From the NCBI RefSeq assembly GCF_019915265.1, contig NZ_CP082780.1, positions 1,116,001 through 1,180,000 on the forward strand: DNA of 64,000 nucleotides, given 5' to 3'. Shown here in pieces: positions 21,088-31,476 of the stretch (its first letter is position 1; every line of letters starts with the position of its first letter). A program made the position numbers and the translations under genes. The notes under the pieces are model-generated. The model did not search any database. It saw only the letters and a list, made by a program, of their open reading frames with translations, and was not told the DNA's origin. Source of the stretch: Bacillus aquiflavi. Its GTDB lineage: Bacteria > Bacillota > Bacilli > Bacillales > Cytobacillaceae.

Positions 21088-21199
21088 GGTTCGAATATTA
21101 ACTTTTAACGTACGGGACTGGGCAATTTTTAATGTTTATCACTCTATTAATTTATCGGCTCATTTGTGTAAATGGCTGTTTCATACGAATGAGCATGCA
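21088..21199. other. Gene-free stretch between spoVM and rpmB
   Basis: No gene is recognisable here. There is a long-loop inverted repeat, GCTCATT at about 21153 pairing with AATGAGC near 21188-21194. I cannot assign it a role. Confidence 0.4.
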
Positions 21200-21200
21200 T

Positions 21201-21232
21201 AAAAAAAGGAATTAGCAATAAACTGCTAATTC
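21201..21232 (-). terminator. Rho-independent terminator of rpmB
   Basis: Read on the minus strand, GAATTAGCA (21232-21224) pairs with TGCTAATTC (21217-21209) and is followed by seven T (21207-21201). It lies about 60 bases past the rpmB stop. Confidence 0.82.
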
Positions 21233-21292
21233 ACTTTATCTTTTATTTGGCTTTTAAATCGTTAACTGGGAAAACCCGTGAATGAATAAAAG

Positions 21293-21481
21293 TTATACTC
21301 GTTCTACTTTCCCAGATTTAAGTGCTCTTGCTGAAACCCAGACGCGCTTAGGTTTTCCGTCAACAAGAATACGAGCTTTTTGAAGGTTAGCTCCCCAAGT
21401 ACGTTTAGATGCATTCATAGCATGGGAGCGAGCATTTCCAGTAGTAGTTCTTCTACCTGTAACGACACATTTACGTGGCAT
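21293..21481 (-). CDS. rpmB: 50S ribosomal protein L28
   Basis: The 62-residue product begins [20 protein letters not shown] and ends [10 protein letters not shown], the standard Bacillus L28. Only a single Cys is present in the N-terminal motif, so this is the zinc-independent form. The ATG at 21481 is eight bases from GGAGGG; another in-frame ATG at 21487 is too close to that site. It is the only minus-strand gene in the 3.8-64 kb core, as in B. subtilis. Confidence 0.97.
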   Translation of the reverse strand: MPRKCVVTGRRTTTGNARSHAMNASKRTWGANLQKARILVDGKPKRVWVSARALKSGKVERV

Positions 21482-21540
21482 AGTCATTTCCCTCCTAACC
21501 GTAAAGCTGAAAATATATTTTAGCTTTTCATTCCTCATTG

Positions 21541-21577
21541 TAAAAAAATCCGCCAGACAAGCCAGATTTTTTTTTTC
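21541..21577 (-). promoter_or_regulatory. Possible hairpin/attenuator in the rpmB leader
   Basis: On the minus strand, AAATCTG (about 21568-21562) can pair with CGGATTT (about 21551-21545) across a ten-base loop, followed by T-rich sequence, all upstream of the rpmB start. The stem is short, so a terminator-like attenuator is only a possibility. Confidence 0.25.
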
Positions 21578-21662
21578 TGTTATCATTAAAGATACTTTAA
21601 TAATTTATCATACAACATATTAGAATGCAATAGTTGATATAAAAGCTTTCAAGAAAAACACC

Positions 21663-21692
21663 TTGACATCATTTATATATAAATGCTTAATT
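21663..21692 (+). promoter_or_regulatory. Candidate promoter of the asp23-like/fakA operon
   Basis: A perfect TTGACA at 21663-21668 is followed after 18 bases by TTAATT at 21687-21692, preceded by TGC (extended -10 like). It lies about 90 bases before the asp23-like gene. Confidence 0.4.
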
Positions 21693-21778
21693 TAAGGAAA
21701 AGTATGACTTTTAAAATCCTATCGGTTATAGTAAAATGTCAGTAGTCAACGAGCAATTCTTTAAAGGGGGAACGATTC

Positions 21779-22141
21779 ATGTCCATTGAATTAAAAACAC
21801 AGTACGGACAAATTGAAATTTCTAATGAAGTAATTGCAACAATTGCCGGCAGTGCAGCTACAGATTGTTATGGCATTGTTGGAATGGCATCAAAGAACCA
21901 ACTAAAAGACGGTCTATCTGAGATTTTGCGGAGAGAAAATTTTACCCGCGGTGTGATCGTTCGCCAAGAAGATGAAGAAGTTCATATTGATATGTACATA
22001 ATGGTCAGCTACGGTACAAAGATATCTGAAGTTGCTCACAATGTACAATCAAAAGTGAAATATACTCTTGATAAAACAGTTGGACTAGCTGTCGATTCTG
22101 TCAATATTTTTGTGCAAGGAGTTCGTGTAACGAACCTGTAG
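21779..22141 (+). CDS. Asp23/Gls24 family envelope stress protein (YloU)
   Basis: This 120-residue protein starts MSIELKTQYGQIEISNEVIA and includes ATDCYGIVGMA and DSVNIFVQGVRV, characteristic of the Asp23/DUF322 family. Relatives are membrane-associated scaffolding or alkaline-shock proteins; the exact role of YloU is not settled. An AAAGGGGGA ribosome site precedes it. It is followed 15 bases later by fakA, a pairing conserved across Firmicutes. Confidence 0.92.
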   Translation: MSIELKTQYGQIEISNEVIATIAGSAATDCYGIVGMASKNQLKDGLSEILRRENFTRGVIVRQEDEEVHIDMYIMVSYGTKISEVAHNVQSKVKYTLDKTVGLAVDSVNIFVQGVRVTNL

Positions 22142-22156
22142 TTAGGAGGAAAATTT

Positions 22157-23836
22157 GTGTCTATAACATTGTTAGATGGAAAGCGTTTTGCCGAAATGGT
22201 CATTCAAGGTGCAAATCATCTTGCGGCAAATGCGAAAATGGTCGACGCATTGAACGTTTTTCCTGTTCCTGATGGTGACACGGGAACGAATATGAATTTA
22301 TCAATGACTTCTGGTGCCAAGGAAGTGAAAAATAACGTACAAGGCCACATTGGAAAAGTTGGGGCATCGCTTTCAAAAGGATTATTAATGGGTGCACGAG
22401 GAAATTCTGGTGTGATCTTATCCCAACTGTTTCGCGGCTTTGCGAAGGCAATTGAGAAGAAACAGGAAATAGACGGAAAAGAATTTGCTGGAGCTTTTGA
22501 GGCTGGAGTCGAAACGGCATATAAAGCTGTGATGAAGCCTGTAGAAGGGACAATTTTAACTGTCGCCAAAGATGCCGCAAAAAGGGCTGTTCAAGTAGCA
22601 AAAAGGCAGACAGACATCGTTAAAATAATGGAAGAGATTGTTGCAGAAGCAAAAGCATCATTGGATCGAACACCTGAATTACTTCCTGTCTTAAAGTCTG
22701 TTGGTGTTGTTGATAGCGGCGGGCAAGGTTTATTGTTAGTATACGAAGGCTTTTTAGCAGAGCTAAAAGGAGAGAGCCTTCCTTCTTCAGTTGTATTACC
22801 ATCAATGGAAGAGCTCGTCAGTGCGCAACATCATAAAAGCGTGCAAAGTCATATGAATACAGAAGATATTGAATTTGGTTACTGTACAGAATTTATGGTT
22901 AAGTTTGAAGCTGAAAAGCTTGCAAAGCATTCATTCTCTGAAGAAATGTTCCGTTCAGATTTAAGTAAGTATGGAGATTCATTGCTCGTCATTTCTGACG
23001 ACGAACTCGTCAAAGTACATATTCATTCAGAACAACCTGGTGAGGTATTAACATATGGGCAGCGTTATGGCAGTCTCATTAACATGAAAATTGAAAATAT
23101 GCGCCAGCAGCATTCTGCTATTGTCGGTGAGACGAATGCCCAGTTAAACACAGATACGACTGATGAGAAAAAGGAAAAGAAAGAATACGGCATTATAACT
23201 GTATCAATGGGATCTGGAATTGCTAAATTATTCAAAAGTATCGGTGCACACGTAGTAATTGAAGGCGGACAAACAATGAATCCGAGCACTGAGGATATCG
23301 TTAAAGCGATAAAAGAAGCAAATGCAGAGAAAATAATCGTTCTTCCAAATAATAAAAATATTATTATGGCTGCTGAACAAGCAGTTGAGGTTCTGAATGA
23401 TGAAATCGTTGTCATCCCATCAAAAACAGTTCCACAAGGTATATCGGCATTGTTAGCGTTTAATCCATCAGTGGATTTACAAGAAAATAAACAAACAATG
23501 TCTGAAGCGTTACAGCATGTGAAAACAGGTCAAATTACATATGCTGTAAGAGATACAAATATTGATGGTCTTACAATCGAAAAAAATGATTTTATGGGAA
23601 TTGCAGATGGAAAAATTGTTACAAAAAGCAAAGATCTAGTTGAAACAGCAAAGAGTTTACTTGACAAAATGATCGATGAAAAGACAGAAATTGTAACGAT
23701 TTTATCTGGTGAAGATGCAAGTAATGAGGCTGTAAATAATTTAAGTAAATATGTTGAGGATCAATATCATGAAGTTGAAGTAGAAGTTCATAAAGGAAAC
23801 CAGCCCTTATACGCATTTTTTTTTGCAATTGAATAG
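22157..23836 (+). CDS. fakA: FakA-type fatty acid kinase (YloV)
   Basis: The 559-residue protein has an N-terminal DhaL-like kinase domain with NVFPVPDGDTGTNMNLSMTS (metal-binding Asp residues) and ARGNSGVILSQ. A middle domain and a C-terminal EDD-like/DegV-type lobe follow. FakA phosphorylates fatty acids held by FakB, letting exogenous fatty acids enter phospholipid synthesis through acyl-phosphate, the PlsX product. No fakB is seen in the window. The start is GTG behind AGGAGG, and a strong terminator follows. Confidence 0.92.
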   Translation: MSITLLDGKRFAEMVIQGANHLAANAKMVDALNVFPVPDGDTGTNMNLSMTSGAKEVKNNVQGHIGKVGASLSKGLLMGARGNSGVILSQLFRGFAKAIEKKQEIDGKEFAGAFEAGVETAYKAVMKPVEGTILTVAKDAAKRAVQVAKRQTDIVKIMEEIVAEAKASLDRTPELLPVLKSVGVVDSGGQGLLLVYEGFLAELKGESLPSSVVLPSMEELVSAQHHKSVQSHMNTEDIEFGYCTEFMVKFEAEKLAKHSFSEEMFRSDLSKYGDSLLVISDDELVKVHIHSEQPGEVLTYGQRYGSLINMKIENMRQQHSAIVGETNAQLNTDTTDEKKEKKEYGIITVSMGSGIAKLFKSIGAHVVIEGGQTMNPSTEDIVKAIKEANAEKIIVLPNNKNIIMAAEQAVEVLNDEIVVIPSKTVPQGISALLAFNPSVDLQENKQTMSEALQHVKTGQITYAVRDTNIDGLTIEKNDFMGIADGKIVTKSKDLVETAKSLLDKMIDEKTEIVTILSGEDASNEAVNNLSKYVEDQYHEVEVEVHKGNQPLYAFFFAIE

Positions 23837-23846
23837 TTTCACTAAA

Positions 23847-23876
23847 ATAGAAGGGATGAATCCCTTCTATTTTTTC
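23847..23876 (+). terminator. Rho-independent terminator after fakA
   Basis: A perfect 10-bp stem (23847-23856 with 23861-23870) with loop TGAA is followed by TTTTT. Confidence 0.9.
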
Positions 23877-23965
23877 CTCTAAAAAATTTTCGAAAAAATA
23901 AACAACTATAATCTAAATTATCATAAAATAGGACTAAATTATTCTATGTAAAGGTGGAGATAAGC

Positions 23966-24628
23966 GTGAAATATAAAAGTGTCTTTGACATTATCGGTCC
24001 TGTAATGATGGGGCCTTCAAGCTCTCACACTGCTGGTGCAGCCCGGATTGGACGTGTTGCAAGAGAATTGTTTGGAAGGGAGCCAAAATGGGCAAATATT
24101 TCATTTTATGGATCATTTGCAGAAACATATAAAGGACATGGGACCGATGTTGCGATTGTTGGTGGATTACTAGATTTTGATACATTTGATGAACGAATTA
24201 TTAAGGCGATTGAGATTGCAAGAAGCCGAGGGATTATTATTCAATTTCGGGAGGAAGAAGCTATTCCTAATCATCCAAATACAGCGAGGATTGTTATCGG
24301 AGATGAGGATGGCGAGTTAAATCTTGTCGGGATTTCAATCGGAGGTGGAAAAATAGAAATAATTGAATTAAACGGGTTTGAGCTCAAACTATCAGGTCAT
24401 CATCCAGCGCTCCTCGTTGTGCATAACGATCGTTTCGGGACAATAGCAAACGTATCCAATGTACTAGCTAAATACGAAATTAACATTGGACATATGGAAG
24501 TTTCTCGAAAGGAAAAAGGTAAATTAGCTTTAATGACAATTGAAGTCGATCACAATATAAATCATGAAGTAATGAAAGAAATCGAGCAATTACCGAATGT
24601 AGTTCAAGTAACAAAAATGGTTGATTAA
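23966..24628 (+). CDS. sdaAB: L-serine dehydratase beta subunit
   Basis: With the alpha subunit this iron-sulfur enzyme deaminates L-serine to pyruvate and ammonia. The product reads MKYKSVFDIIGPVMMGPSSSHTAG, which identifies the beta chain, and ends with an ACT-like domain (VHNDRFGTIANVSNVLAKYEI). GTG at 23966 gives the family start and sits behind AAGGTGGAG; the earlier GTG at 23954 would lie inside that ribosome site. It overlaps nothing and is followed by sdaAA. Confidence 0.95.
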   Translation: MKYKSVFDIIGPVMMGPSSSHTAGAARIGRVARELFGREPKWANISFYGSFAETYKGHGTDVAIVGGLLDFDTFDERIIKAIEIARSRGIIIQFREEEAIPNHPNTARIVIGDEDGELNLVGISIGGGKIEIIELNGFELKLSGHHPALLVVHNDRFGTIANVSNVLAKYEINIGHMEVSRKEKGKLALMTIEVDHNINHEVMKEIEQLPNVVQVTKMVD

Positions 24629-24656
24629 CATATTTGATGAATGGAGGAAGACCGCT

Positions 24657-25547
24657 ATGCAGTTTAGAAACGTCGCAGAATTAGTTCAGCTCGCAACGAG
24701 TGAAAATAAAAAGATTTCTGAGATTATGATTGAGCAGGAAATAGATGTAACAGGACGTTCTCGGGAAGAAATTATACGAAGGATGGAGCAAAATCTAAAA
24801 GTAATGGAGCAAGCGATTAACAGAGGATTAAAGGGGGTTAAATCTCACTCTGGCTTAACAGGTGGAGATGCTGTATTATTACAGGCTTACATTAAAAAAG
24901 GTAAATTTTTATCAGGAGAAACAATGCTTGATGCTGTTAGTAAAGCTGTAGCTACAAATGAAGTAAATGCGGCAATGGGAACAATTTGTGCTACACCAAC
25001 AGCTGGTTCAGGTGGGGTTGTACCAGGGACATTATTTGCAGTTAAGAACAAATTAAATCCGAATCGTGAGGAAATGGTTGCTTTCTTATTTACCGCTGGC
25101 GCATTCGGTTATGTTGTCGCTAATAATGCATCGATTTCTGGAGCAGCAGGAGGATGTCAAGCAGAGGTTGGTTCAGCAGCAGGAATGGCAGCGGCGGCAA
25201 TCGTTGAAATGGCTGGGGGATCACCTGATCAATGTGCTGAGGCAATGGCAATCACGTTAAAAAATATGCTTGGTTTAGTTTGCGATCCTGTTGCTGGCTT
25301 AGTAGAAGTACCGTGTGTGAAAAGAAATGCTATGGGTGCTGCTAATGCAATGGTAGCAGCCGATATGGCTTTAGCTGGAATAAAAAGCCGTATTCCATGT
25401 GATGAAATAATTGAAGCTATGTTTCGAATTGGACAAACGATGCCGACAGCATTAAAAGAAACTGCACAAGGAGGTTTAGCGGCAACACCGACTGGTCGTC
25501 AATTAGAAGCAAAGATTTTCGGTGCTCCGCATACTAATCGTGAATGA
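24657..25547 (+). CDS. sdaAA: L-serine dehydratase alpha subunit (4Fe-4S)
   Basis: This is the catalytic chain of bipartite L-serine dehydratase. The ATG at 24657 (MQFRNVAELVQLA) lies behind GGAGGA and matches relatives; a longer in-frame start at 24621 overlaps sdaAB and is less likely. Motifs include KSHSGLTGGD, TAGSGGVVPG and the cysteines of the 4Fe-4S site in SGAAGGCQAEVGSA and LVCDPVAGLVEVPCVKRN. The protein has 296 residues. Confidence 0.95.
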   Translation: MQFRNVAELVQLATSENKKISEIMIEQEIDVTGRSREEIIRRMEQNLKVMEQAINRGLKGVKSHSGLTGGDAVLLQAYIKKGKFLSGETMLDAVSKAVATNEVNAAMGTICATPTAGSGGVVPGTLFAVKNKLNPNREEMVAFLFTAGAFGYVVANNASISGAAGGCQAEVGSAAGMAAAAIVEMAGGSPDQCAEAMAITLKNMLGLVCDPVAGLVEVPCVKRNAMGAANAMVAADMALAGIKSRIPCDEIIEAMFRIGQTMPTALKETAQGGLAATPTGRQLEAKIFGAPHTNRE

Positions 25548-27588
25548 ACAATTACTTCAATCTGTTACCGTAATAAAGGGTATTGGAGAAGAAACGGCAA
25601 ATGCTTTAGCACAATTAAATATTCATACTATTAACGATTTACTTGAGCACTTTCCTTATCGCTATGAGGATTATCGACTTTGTCATTTAATGGACGTTAA
25701 GCATAATGAAAGGGTAACAGTCGAGGGTAAGATACAAAGCGAACCTTCCCTTATTTATTATGGGAGAAAGCGCTCTAGATTAACCGTTCGTTTACTCGTT
25801 GACCGTGCTCTTATTCAAGTCGTTTTTTTTAATCAACCATATTTAAAAAAATCGCTTGCGATAAACGAAACTATAACAGTAACTGGAAAATGGGATCAGC
25901 ATCGGCAAACGATTACAGCGAATGAAATGAAACGGGGCCATTATTCAATGACAACGATGTTTGAACCAGTCTACACAGTTAAAGGATCTATCACTGTAAA
26001 AGGAATGCGGCGTTTTATTCAGCTTGCTCTTAATCAATTTGCTGATCAAGTAGAAGAGACGCTTCCAGCACATCTTTTAAAGCAATATCGGCTGCTGCCA
26101 AAAAAAGCTGCACTTACCGCATGTCATTTTCCCCGTTCTGCTAAAGATGTAAAACAAGCACGCAGAAGGGTTGTTTATGAGGAATTTTTATTATTTCAAT
26201 TAAAAATGCAAGCACTTCGAAAATTTGAACGCGAGCAATCAAAAGGGATGATCCACAAATACGACGAAAACAAATTAAACGCCTTTATAGCTTCACTTCC
26301 GTTTCCGCTCACGAATGCTCAAACGCGCGTAGTTCAAGAAATATTAAATGATCTCAATTCTCCTTATAGAATGAACCGCCTTTTACAAGGTGATGTTGGA
26401 TCTGGAAAAACAGTAGTTGCCTCTATCGCTCTGTATGCTTGTGTTTTATCCGGATCTCAAGGTGCTTTAATGGTGCCAACAGAAATTTTAGCAGAGCAGC
26501 ACGCACATTCACTAACTCAGTTATTCGAACCATTTGGAGTAAATGTACAATTACTTTCAAGCTCTGTTAAAGGAAAGAGACGTAAAGAACTCCTTTCCGA
26601 TCTCCAAGCAGGCGATATTCATCTTCTTGTCGGTACACATGCGCTTATTCAAGAAGAAGTAAAGTTCAAAAAGCTAGGGCTTGTCATAACTGACGAACAG
26701 CATCGCTTTGGAGTAGAACAACGGCGAATTTTACGAGAAAAAGGTGAAAATCCTGATGTTCTTTTTATGACAGCTACTCCAATTCCGAGAACGTTAGCGA
26801 TCACTTTTTTTGGTGAAATGGATGTTTCGATTATTGATGAAATGCCAAAAGGACGAAAAATGATTGAAACATATTGGGCAAAGCATCATATGTTAGAACG
26901 GGTACTCATTTTTATGGAGAAGGAACTAATAAAAGGCCGTCAAGCATATGTTATTTGTCCTTTAATTGAGGAGTCGGACAAGCTTGATGTACAAAATGCA
27001 ATCGATGTTTATACGACCCTTACAAATTATTTTGATAACCGTTTCAACGTTGGTTTAATGCATGGGCGATTAACGTCAGAGGAAAAAGAAACAGTCATGA
27101 AAGCATTTACGGTAAATGAAGTACAAGTACTTGTCTCGACGACAGTTGTAGAAGTTGGTGTAAATGTTCCGAACGCAACATTTATGCTTATATACGATGC
27201 CGAGCGATTTGGACTAGCTCAGCTTCATCAGCTGCGCGGTCGAGTTGGCCGCGGGAGTGAGCAATCGTATTGTGTTTTGCTTGCAGATCCAAAATCAGAT
27301 GTAGGGAAAGAAAGAATGAAAATTATGACGGAAACAAACGATGGGTTTTTGTTAAGCGAAAAAGATTTAGAGTTAAGAGGGCCGGGTGATTTTTTCGGTA
27401 AAAAACAAAGTGGTCTTCCCGAGTTTAAAATAGCAGACATGGTCCATGACTATCGCGCTCTTGAAACAGCTCGAAAAGATGCAGCAATGATGGTTCAAAC
27501 AGAGCAATTTTGGCAAAGCAATGAATATGCATATTTACGGGATTATTTAGAAAAGTCAGGGGTTTTACGCGGAGAAAAACTAGACTAA
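25522..27588 (+). CDS. recG: RecG, ATP-dependent branch-migration helicase
   Basis: Remodels stalled replication forks and Holliday junctions. The 688-residue product has the N-terminal wedge/OB domain (SVTVIKGIGEETANAL, EHFPYRYEDY, VEGKIQSEPSLIYYG), Walker A GDVGSGKTVVA and motif II written as TDEQHRFGVEQR. Motif III is ATPIPRTL. The C-terminal helicase domain has QLRGRVGRG and the RecG TRG motif. The start is uncertain: GTG at 25522 or GTG at 25540, both overlapping the sdaAA end and without a clear ribosome site, which implies coupling. Confidence 0.95.
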   Translation: MLRILIVNEQLLQSVTVIKGIGEETANALAQLNIHTINDLLEHFPYRYEDYRLCHLMDVKHNERVTVEGKIQSEPSLIYYGRKRSRLTVRLLVDRALIQVVFFNQPYLKKSLAINETITVTGKWDQHRQTITANEMKRGHYSMTTMFEPVYTVKGSITVKGMRRFIQLALNQFADQVEETLPAHLLKQYRLLPKKAALTACHFPRSAKDVKQARRRVVYEEFLLFQLKMQALRKFEREQSKGMIHKYDENKLNAFIASLPFPLTNAQTRVVQEILNDLNSPYRMNRLLQGDVGSGKTVVASIALYACVLSGSQGALMVPTEILAEQHAHSLTQLFEPFGVNVQLLSSSVKGKRRKELLSDLQAGDIHLLVGTHALIQEEVKFKKLGLVITDEQHRFGVEQRRILREKGENPDVLFMTATPIPRTLAITFFGEMDVSIIDEMPKGRKMIETYWAKHHMLERVLIFMEKELIKGRQAYVICPLIEESDKLDVQNAIDVYTTLTNYFDNRFNVGLMHGRLTSEEKETVMKAFTVNEVQVLVSTTVVEVGVNVPNATFMLIYDAERFGLAQLHQLRGRVGRGSEQSYCVLLADPKSDVGKERMKIMTETNDGFLLSEKDLELRGPGDFFGKKQSGLPEFKIADMVHDYRALETARKDAAMMVQTEQFWQSNEYAYLRDYLEKSGVLRGEKLD

Positions 27589-27745
27589 AATAAGTTTTAA
27601 GACGACAATAACCTTGTAGATTTATTGGCTCATTTCCTTTCTAACAATTTGAACCGATTTCAGCTAAAAGTGTATCAGACTGAAGTCTCACACAAGTGAG
27701 CCTAAAATCATCTTTAATATCGTTGTGATATGAAAAAGTAATATG
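27589..27745. other. Gene-free stretch between recG and fapR
   Basis: No gene is seen. GGCTCATTT near 27630 can pair at long range with AAGTGAGCC near 27695-27703, enclosing a smaller TTCAG/CTGAA stem. This could be folded leader or terminator structure for recG readthrough, but it lacks a T tract. Confidence 0.35.
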
Positions 27746-27795
27746 TTGAAATCTACTTTTTTAAATTATATACTACTATTAGTACCTAGTCATAA
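27746..27795 (+). promoter_or_regulatory. fapR promoter with FapR operator
   Basis: TTGAAA at 27746-27751 and TATACT at 27769-27774 are spaced 17 bases, a good sigma-A promoter. TTAGTACCTAGTCATAA at 27779-27795 lies at the expected start point and closely matches the known 17-bp FapR operator of Bacillus. It implies autorepression of fapR-plsX-fabD-fabG, relieved by malonyl-CoA or malonyl-ACP. Confidence 0.85.
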
Positions 27796-27816
27796 GATCT
27801 TGAACGGGTGATATAA

Positions 27817-28383
27817 ATGAGGAGAACAAAAAAACAACGACAAAAATTACTTGCTGAAACAATTAAAGAAAATCCTTTTGTCACTGATGAGGAACTCGCT
27901 GATTTTTTCTCAGTAAGTGTACAAACAATTCGTTTAGATCGACTCGAGCTTTCTATTCCTGAATTGCGGGAAAGAATAAAAAATGTTGCAGAAAAAAAGT
28001 TTGCTGACGAAGTTCGCTCTCTGCCTATTGATGAGATCATCGGTGAAATTATCGACATTGATTTAGATAAAAGTGCAATTTCTATTTTCGATGTCAAAAA
28101 AGAGCATGTATTTAAACGAAATAAAATTGCACGGGGGCATCATCTTTTTGCACAGGCTAATTCTCTGGCAGTAGCAATCATTAACGATGAATTTGCTTTA
28201 ACAGCAAAGGCAAATATCCAATTTACCAAATCTGTTAAAGAAAACGATCGAGTCATTGCGAAAGCAAAAGTAGTTGACTTAGATAATGCTCATGACTGGA
28301 CCGTCGTCGAAGTAAACAGCTATGTCAAGAAGGAGCTTGTATTTAAAGGCTTATTTGAACTGTATCGTTCAAAAAATAATTAA
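27817..28383 (+). CDS. fapR: FapR, fatty acid and phospholipid synthesis repressor
   Basis: The 188-residue regulator has an N-terminal helix-turn-helix at about 20-50 ([21 protein letters not shown]), a linker helix and a C-terminal hot-dog domain ([22 protein letters not shown]) that binds malonyl-CoA. In B. subtilis it represses fatty acid and phospholipid genes. A FapR operator overlaps its own promoter at 27779-27795. It heads the fapR-plsX-fabD-fabG-acpP cluster, as in B. subtilis. Confidence 0.97.
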   Translation: MRRTKKQRQKLLAETIKENPFVTDEELADFFSVSVQTIRLDRLELSIPELRERIKNVAEKKFADEVRSLPIDEIIGEIIDIDLDKSAISIFDVKKEHVFKRNKIARGHHLFAQANSLAVAIINDEFALTAKANIQFTKSVKENDRVIAKAKVVDLDNAHDWTVVEVNSYVKKELVFKGLFELYRSKNN

Positions 28384-28400
28384 AAGGATGAGAGCAGTAT

Positions 28401-29408
28401 ATGAAACTAGCAATCGATGCTATGGGGGGAGATCATGCACCAAAGGAAATTGTTTTAGGTGCAATGAAAGCGGTTGAAGCTTTTCGTTATATACAAATCA
28501 CCCTTGTAGGAAATGAACAAAAAATAAGACAGTATTTAACTAATGAAGAGAGAATTCATATTTTACATACAGAAACAGTTATATTAGGGACAGATGAACC
28601 AGTAAGAGCTGTCCGCCGGAAAAAAGATGCATCAATGGTATTAATGGCAAAAGAAGTAGCGGATAAAAAGGCAGACGCATGTATATCAGCAGGAAATACA
28701 GGGGCGTTAATGGCAACAGGATTATTTGTCATCGGGCGAATTGATGGAATAGAGCGGCCGGCTCTTTCACCAACACTTCCAACAATTGACGGAAGAGGTT
28801 TTTTACTCCTTGATGTCGGTGCTAACGTTGATGCAAGACCGGAACACCTTCTGCAATATGCACTTATGGGCTCAGTATATTGTGAAAAAGTGCGAGGGAT
28901 TACAAATCCGCGAATAGGTTTATTAAATATCGGTACAGAAGAAAAAAAGGGAAATGAACTTTCAAAAAAGACGTTTGAGCTATTGAAAGATACAAACCTT
29001 CATTTTATTGGAAATATAGAAGCGCGAGATTTATTAGATGGTGTAGCTGATGTTGCTGTAACTGACGGTTTTACCGGAAATATGATCTTAAAGACGATTG
29101 AAGGTACAGCAATGTCAGTTTTTAAAATGCTAAAAGGCGCACTAACTGGCAGCATGAAAAGCAAACTAGCAGCAGCTGTTTTAAAACCAGATCTTAAAAA
29201 ATTAAAAGCTCAAATGGATTATACCGAATATGGTGGTGCTGGCTTATTTGGTTTAAAAGCGCCAGTAATAAAAGCTCACGGCTCATCAAATGCAAACGCT
29301 GTATTCAACGCCGTTCGACAGGCACGGGAAATGGTGCAAAATGATGTTTCTGGCACGATAAAAGCTGTTGCAGAGCAGGAAAATATAAGATTGAGTATAA
29401 AATCATAA
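28401..29408 (+). CDS. plsX: PlsX, phosphate acyltransferase
   Basis: Converts acyl-ACP to acyl-phosphate, the donor for PlsY in glycerol-3-phosphate acylation. The 335-residue product begins [18 protein letters not shown] and includes [29 protein letters not shown] and [14 protein letters not shown], all family signatures. It is followed 20 bases later by fabD and is expected to be under FapR control. Confidence 0.97.
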   Translation: MKLAIDAMGGDHAPKEIVLGAMKAVEAFRYIQITLVGNEQKIRQYLTNEERIHILHTETVILGTDEPVRAVRRKKDASMVLMAKEVADKKADACISAGNTGALMATGLFVIGRIDGIERPALSPTLPTIDGRGFLLLDVGANVDARPEHLLQYALMGSVYCEKVRGITNPRIGLLNIGTEEKKGNELSKKTFELLKDTNLHFIGNIEARDLLDGVADVAVTDGFTGNMILKTIEGTAMSVFKMLKGALTGSMKSKLAAAVLKPDLKKLKAQMDYTEYGGAGLFGLKAPVIKAHGSSNANAVFNAVRQAREMVQNDVSGTIKAVAEQENIRLSIKS

Positions 29409-29427
29409 AAAGAGGAGGAGTTTTTAC

Positions 29428-30375
29428 ATGGAAAAAGTCGCATTTATGTTTCCGGGACAAGGATCACAAACAATTGGCATGGGGAAGCAGTTAGCAGATC
29501 GAAACCCCTTTGTAAAAACTTTTTTTGACAAGGCAGACGAGAAGCTTTCCTATGAATTATCAAAAATTATTTTTGAGGGACCAGAAGATGAATTAACAAA
29601 AACAATGAACGCACAACCTGCTTTATTAACAGCAAGTATTGCTATTTTAGAGTATTTTAAACAATCAGGGATTAAAGCCGACTTTGTTGCTGGTCATAGT
29701 CTCGGAGAATACACAGCATTAGTGGCCGCAGGGGCAATTACTTTTGAAGAAGGAGTATATGCTGTTCGAAAAAGAGGTAAATTTATGGAAGAAGCAGTTC
29801 CAAATGGAGAAGGAGCAATGGCTGCTATTCTAGGAATTGATCGAGAGGCACTCCAAGCTGTAACTGATGAGATCACAAGCAGTGGACATTTAGTTCAATT
29901 GGCTAACATTAATTGTCCAGGTCAAATTGTTATCTCTGGAACAAAAGAAGGAATTAAGCTTGCTTCTGTAAAAGTAAAAGAACGGGGAGAAAAACGTGCA
30001 ATCCCACTTAAAGTAAGCGGACCATTTCATTCACTGTTAATGAAACCGGCAGCTGAAAGTTTACAAACAGTGTTAAATGAAATGACGATTAAAGACGCTG
30101 AAATACCTCTTATCGCAAATGTGACTGCATCACCTGTTACGGAAGCTGATGATATTCAACAAAGACTAATTGAACAGCTATATTCTCCAGTATTGTGGGA
30201 AGATTCAGTCAAGAATATGATCGAACTCGGTGTGGATACATTTATTGAAATCGGACCTGGAAAAGTATTGTCGGCTCTTGTAAGGAAAATTGACAAAACT
30301 GTAAAAGTTGTCGCTGTTTCAGATGAAGCAAGCTATCAAGCTGCAATTAAAGTATTAAAGGGGGAAACGGTGTGA
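29428..30375 (+). CDS. fabD: Malonyl-CoA:ACP transacylase
   Basis: Loads malonyl groups onto ACP. The 315-residue product begins [19 protein letters not shown], has the nucleophile motif GHSLGEY and the GPFHSLLM histidine region. It lies behind GAGGAGG and its end overlaps the fabG start by four bases. Confidence 0.97.
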   Translation: MEKVAFMFPGQGSQTIGMGKQLADRNPFVKTFFDKADEKLSYELSKIIFEGPEDELTKTMNAQPALLTASIAILEYFKQSGIKADFVAGHSLGEYTALVAAGAITFEEGVYAVRKRGKFMEEAVPNGEGAMAAILGIDREALQAVTDEITSSGHLVQLANINCPGQIVISGTKEGIKLASVKVKERGEKRAIPLKVSGPFHSLLMKPAAESLQTVLNEMTIKDAEIPLIANVTASPVTEADDIQQRLIEQLYSPVLWEDSVKNMIELGVDTFIEIGPGKVLSALVRKIDKTVKVVAVSDEASYQAAIKVLKGETV

Positions 30376-31115
30376 AGTTGGCTGGAAAAACTGCTTTAGT
30401 AACAGGAGCTTCAAGAGGGATTGGCCGGGAAGTTGCGATTGAACTTGCTAAGCAAGGGGCAAATGTTGCAATTAATTACGCCGGGAGCAAGGATAAAGCA
30501 AACGAAGTAGTCGCTGAAATTACATCAATTGGCCGAGAGGCTTTCTCAGTTCAAGGTAATGTAAGTGACAACAATTCTGTCGTTAACATGATAAAAGAAA
30601 CGATCAATCGTTTCGGTGCGCTTGATATTCTTGTCAATAATGCTGGAATTACAAAAGACAATTTAATTATGCGCATGAAGGAAGAAGAATGGGATGATGT
30701 TATTAACACCAACTTGAAAGGGGTTTTTCTTTGCACAAAAGCAGTAACGCGGCAAATGATGAAGCAAAGAAGCGGGCGAATTATTAATATTGCCTCAGTT
30801 GTCGGTGTGAGTGGGAATCCTGGTCAAGCAAACTATGTTGCTGCTAAAGCGGGAGTAATCGGGTTAACTAAAACGACGGCTAAGGAGCTTGCAAGCCGTG
30901 GAATTACCGTCAATGCTGTAGCTCCTGGGTTTATTTCAACAGATATGACTGATAAGTTAAGTGAAGAGATTAAACATGAGATGTTAAAACTCATCCCGCT
31001 TGCTCGTTTTGGAGAAGCGACAGATATTGCAAAAGTAGTTTCATTTTTAGCTTCTGAAGACAGTGCTTATATGACAGGGCAAACACTTCATGTTGATGGC
31101 GGAATGATTATGTAA
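30372..31115 (+). CDS. fabG: 3-oxoacyl-ACP reductase
   Basis: NADPH-dependent reductase of the fatty acid elongation cycle. The 247-residue short-chain dehydrogenase has [12 protein letters not shown], the catalytic Ser (NIASVVG), and YVAAK with Tyr and Lys. The GTG start overlaps fabD (GTGTGA), with GGGG upstream, indicating coupled translation. Confidence 0.97.
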   Translation: MKLAGKTALVTGASRGIGREVAIELAKQGANVAINYAGSKDKANEVVAEITSIGREAFSVQGNVSDNNSVVNMIKETINRFGALDILVNNAGITKDNLIMRMKEEEWDDVINTNLKGVFLCTKAVTRQMMKQRSGRIINIASVVGVSGNPGQANYVAAKAGVIGLTKTTAKELASRGITVNAVAPGFISTDMTDKLSEEIKHEMLKLIPLARFGEATDIAKVVSFLASEDSAYMTGQTLHVDGGMIM

Positions 31116-31188
31116 CAAAAAAACATCCTTAACAAGTTTATTATTTTTAAAAAATACAATATAATGACTTGAGGGGAGGTGAACATGA

Positions 31189-31422
31189 ATGGCAGATATA
31201 TTAGAACGTGTAACAAAGATCATTGTTGACCGTCTAGGTGTAGATGAAGCTCAAGTTACATTAGAAGCTTCTTTCAAAGATGATCTCGGTGCAGATTCCC
31301 TTGATGTAGTTGAACTTGTAATGGAATTAGAAGACGAGTTTGATATGGAAATTTCCGACGATGAAGCTGAAAATATTACCACTGTCGGTGATGCAGTGAA
31401 TTACATAAAAAATATCCAGTAA
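31189..31422 (+). CDS. acpP: Acyl carrier protein
   Basis: This 77-residue acidic protein contains [12 protein letters not shown]; the Ser of DSL carries the 4'-phosphopantetheine arm. A GGGAGGTG ribosome site precedes it. A TATAAT about 30 bases before the ribosome site suggests an extra promoter, in line with high ACP demand. Downstream lies an unusually long repeat-filled gap before rnc. Confidence 0.98.
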   Translation: MADILERVTKIIVDRLGVDEAQVTLEASFKDDLGADSLDVVELVMELEDEFDMEISDDEAENITTVGDAVNYIKNIQ

Positions 31423-31476
31423 TCGCCGAGGAAATTATACGTTTCATAATAATAGCTCGCATGTACTAAAAAATTA